Origin: Candidatus Nanohalarchaeota archaeon
GTDB lineage: Archaea; EX4484-52
DNA length: 6,727 nucleotides
Reading direction: 5' to 3'
Assembly (NCBI GenBank): GCA_003660905.1
Contig: QMVB01000052.1
Location: 1 to 6,727 of the forward strand
Below, in pieces: positions 5,701-6,727 of the stretch (within the stretch, counting starts at the first letter, position 1; every line of letters starts with the position of its first letter). Position numbers and translations under genes: made by a program. The notes beneath the pieces were generated by a model. That model saw nothing but the letters and a program-made list of their open reading frames with translations, was not told where the DNA came from and did no database searches.

Positions 5701-6727
5701 TTATCTACAAATACGCACTGCTTTTTGACTCCTTCTTCATTTCCCAACAAGTCAACACTAAAGTATTCTATCAAATGACATGATTGGTCCGGTTTGTGGA
5801 ATGGAAGCAGATATTCTGTCCATATTCCGTCTCCCATTGCATGCATTTGGCATTCATGTTCCTCCCAGCAATTTATATCATCAACCAATGTGTTTCTCCA
5901 GTATGTTTTATTTACTCCAACAGCGCATGGTGCATTTGGAGCATCTGTTGCGTTTAGGTGCACTTCTGTTTTGCTGTTTATCCATTTAGGATATCCTTCA
6001 TCAGGCACCTGTGGACCAACATACCATTTTATTGTATTTGGTGGTTGTGAATCAACATAGAACGTCTCAACATCAGTTTCTTCATTTCCAAGAGCATCCC
6101 TGCATGTAATGTGCAGTTCATGAACTGTATCTTCAGAGAATCTTATGTCAAATGATGGAGGCATATCGGTACCACCTATTCTATAACTCCCGTCAAGATA
6201 ATAGTGCCAGTCGCATGTGACATTGCCGACAGTGCAGTTCTCATAAGTATTATTGTCATAAGCTTCTATATGTATTGTTGTTCCATTTTCATATGCCCAG
6301 TCTTTTATCCAGCAGGTATCATTTGTCCCTGGTCTTGGAGGGCATGTTCCGACTTGAGGACCAATAAGTGTTTTGTTTATGATTGGTGGTTGTGAGTCAA
6401 CCCTGAAGTATTCAAGATCAGTTTCATTGTTTCTATTTTTAAGAGCATCTACGCAATAGAATTCAAGGTTGTGAAGTGAATCTTCCTGGAATGTTATTGT
6501 TGTACCTTCATCTACGCAACAGTAATCATTATCATCTGGTCCCTGCATTGTACCGCCAAGAAGAGGGCAATATACACTATTTGTAAGCCAATGCACTATA
6601 TCAAATGAAATTCTGAAACATGCTTCGCCATATCCTACTGGATGAGGTTGAAGATCCGTACAACTCAAGTTTATTTCTGTAACATGATCTCTTACCCAGA
6701 AACATTCGGCAAAAGTATAATTCATCA
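2769..6727 (-). CDS. Giant Ig-repeat surface protein with vWA domain and WNLISVP domains (5' end missing)
   Basis: The frame is open at the right edge; the codon before Met at 6725 is a sense codon (-TG). There is no signal peptide, and the first residues already belong to a repeat unit, so the true start lies upstream. Residues are counted from that Met (1318 visible). Ig-like units of about 115 residues end in VDSQPP, VDNTPP, VDKKPP and similar (about 1-114, 115-229, 230-345, 650-772, 773-890, 891-1013, 1014-1120). A vWA domain occupies about 423-590 with a full metal site: DTSGS at 431-435, Thr499 in GGTN, Asp529 in FTDGSG. A small Ig-like domain follows (594-650). Two WNLISVP-like domains (about 1121-1210 and 1222-1312) close the protein, which ends SCGFCGP with no membrane helix. 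About 43 N-X-S/T sequons and many cysteines indicate a glycosylated, disulfide-bonded exoprotein. Role: probably adhesin or S-layer-like; ligand unknown. Confidence 0.9.
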   Translation of the reverse strand, partial: MNYTFAECFWVRDHVTEINLSCTDLQPHPVGYGEACFRISFDIVHWLTNSVYCPLLGGTMQGPDDNDYCCVDEGTTITFQEDSLHNLEFYCVDALKNRNNETDLEYFRVDSQPPIINKTLIGPQVGTCPPRPGTNDTCWIKDWAYENGTTIHIEAYDNNTYENCTVGNVTCDWHYYLDGSYRIGGTDMPPSFDIRFSEDTVHELHITCRDALGNEETDVETFYVDSQPPNTIKWYVGPQVPDEGYPKWINSKTEVHLNATDAPNAPCAVGVNKTYWRNTLVDDINCWEEHECQMHAMGDGIWTEYLLPFHKPDQSCHLIEYFSVDLLGNEEGVKKQCVFVDNTPPEWNKTIGNPFMETGEQVEICENVSSSGDCAYYDSGSSYSNKSNTSVVIDITNINNGSQTCCDSMCVEGAASAIGGSGSLDVIFVMDTSGSMSWNDPNESRKDGAKNLIDILPEGSQVAIAVIDFDNYANIIQDFTFNHTEAKEAIDTLDASGGTNIGNAVDLANEHLINNGRSGSAWVEILFTDGSGSYSPQYTTNAANAGIVIHTMGLGSGVNETLLKEIANGTGGTYTYVDDPANLSVAFPGLTLTNIIKVTVNNNVATLYPDGSFIYCSVDLAVGDNTITAIATATDNATGYDEVVLTRLLQDQCNQTNGTVCHNETVIHVSNKTQINLTCTDRDRHPVGKESVCFKVSYDYPDWGYITDAYCNYYSGTLNAENYCCIYTGGASFVFQFREETMHNLEFYCVDGLNNEGTEDIEYFKVDSIAPTTTQSYHGAYYLNETTNATYIDTASWINLSAVDGGGVCTIGVNETYWQNMIVDDYYCNTPANCAQWDPTNLDSEKWNTYTGSIYKENESCHILAYYSVDKLENDENVQWQCFFVDKKPPITEKTYIGPFFEEGGIKWITSSTNVTLFAYDPEPHPSGVNRTYYKDIYLNDSDDWHYCYNNCSGWTQDARYGLPTAPEPYNPTGYKYTGLEESCHIIEYYSVDNVNKTETLNYQCVFVDNTAPVPDKKVGKPSSYCDNTSGNCTWEWKVTTMTPITLSCDDQGPHPSDHSIVHWRVWWDRTQNWTEWNTTVEGTEIYLEEECLHQLEFYCTDAVGHESEKDLEWIKVKGGAFNITLNPKWNLISVPFVMTENSIEKVFEDIAGKVISVWTYDGEADEWYVYTPGPGTDTLTEMKPGWGYWVLMNTSAMEGNPVQLTIGGSLFSEAATPPSKKVVPGWNLIGYYGTSGELGYNGPVGNGDCAYCTLYSLVDTVFGTERWSSLVTYWGPDSPSWKYLGLYDEMDAGAGYWMEIDVEDTYSFSTSCGFCGP
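2790..3365 (-). repeat. Pair of WNLISVP-like domains at the C-terminus
   Basis: Two related modules end the giant protein. The first has NPKWNLISVPF, VWTYDGEADEWYVY and MKPGWGYWVLM. The second has VPGWNLIGYY, LVTYWGPDSPSWKYL and MDAGAGYWMEI. Both share WNLI, a central Trp-rich strand and a closing G-YW strand. Such modules are common in archaeal and bacterial surface proteins, often near the C-terminus. The second copy carries an extra GDCAYC segment that the first lacks. Confidence 0.75.
3366..6725 (-). repeat. Coding array of Ig-like units, two alternating types
   Basis: Within the giant gene, units of about 115 codons recur. Type I has HPVG, a CFRISFD or CFKVSYD strand, a CC pair and HNLEFYCVD. 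Type II has VGVNKTYW, VDD with a nearby Cys, ESCHIIEYYSVD and QCVFVDN. Counting from the right edge the order is I, I-like, II, the vWA insert, I, II, II, I. Some similarity persists at DNA level: TGGTGGTTGTGARTCAAC occurs at 6039-6056 and 6384-6401, exactly 345 bases (115 codons) apart. Confidence 0.75.
4956..5459 (-). other. von Willebrand factor A domain region with intact MIDAS
   Basis: This part of the giant surface gene encodes a vWA fold. It opens SLDVIFVMDTSGSM, continues with VAIAVIDF, SGGTNIGNA and VEILFTDGSGS, and ends at IVIHTMGLGSG followed by a helix. The three metal-site elements (DxSGS, Thr, Asp) are all present, so it should bind a divalent metal and an acidic ligand residue, as vWA adhesion domains do. 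It interrupts an otherwise regular array of Ig-like units. Confidence 0.9.

Noticed and set aside
6723..6725. Met at the right edge as the true start of the giant protein
   Set aside because: The preceding codon is sense, no signal peptide follows, and the sequence begins inside a repeat unit, so the gene continues beyond the window.

Overview
The window looks like a piece of an archaeal chromosome, most likely an AT-rich DPANN-type lineage (Woesearchaeota/Pacearchaeota-like). The evidence is an archaeosortase-family membrane protein, archaeal TATA-like and GGTGA-type translation signals, oligo-T tracts after a stop codon, and secreted proteins with Cys-rich, TSP1-like and WNLISVP-type domains that I associate from memory with archaeal surface proteins. 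The lineage is an inference; there is no rRNA or housekeeping marker here.

Every gene I can support is on the minus strand, so transcription runs from the right edge to the left edge. In that order: (1) 6727-2769, the 3' part of a giant sequon-rich surface protein made of Ig-like repeats with a von Willebrand A (vWA) domain set into the array and two WNLISVP-like domains at its C-terminus. Its start lies off the window. (2) 2729-1800, a 309-residue secreted protein with a signal peptide, Cys-rich motifs, a Ser/Gly/Thr stalk and a C-terminal membrane helix. (3) 1743-1405, a frameshifted and internally deleted remnant of a DDE-type transposase. (4) 1368-157, an archaeosortase/exosortase-family transpeptidase with candidate Cys/Arg/His active-site residues and an unusual ~100-residue basic cytoplasmic tail that contains a GC-rich palindrome. 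(5) 149-1, the N-terminus of a membrane protein that resembles the start of a DUF1616 domain and runs off the left edge.

Taken together this reads as a cell-surface locus: a large adhesin or S-layer-like protein, a smaller stalked surface protein, and a sorting enzyme with a membrane partner. The 309-residue protein is the only complete candidate archaeosortase substrate here, but its C-terminus does not match a classic PGF/PEF-type signal. The giant protein has no C-terminal anchor at all. No tRNA, rRNA, CRISPR array or intact mobile element was seen. The only long stretch without an intact gene is 1369-1799, which holds the transposase remnant and the likely archaeosortase promoter.
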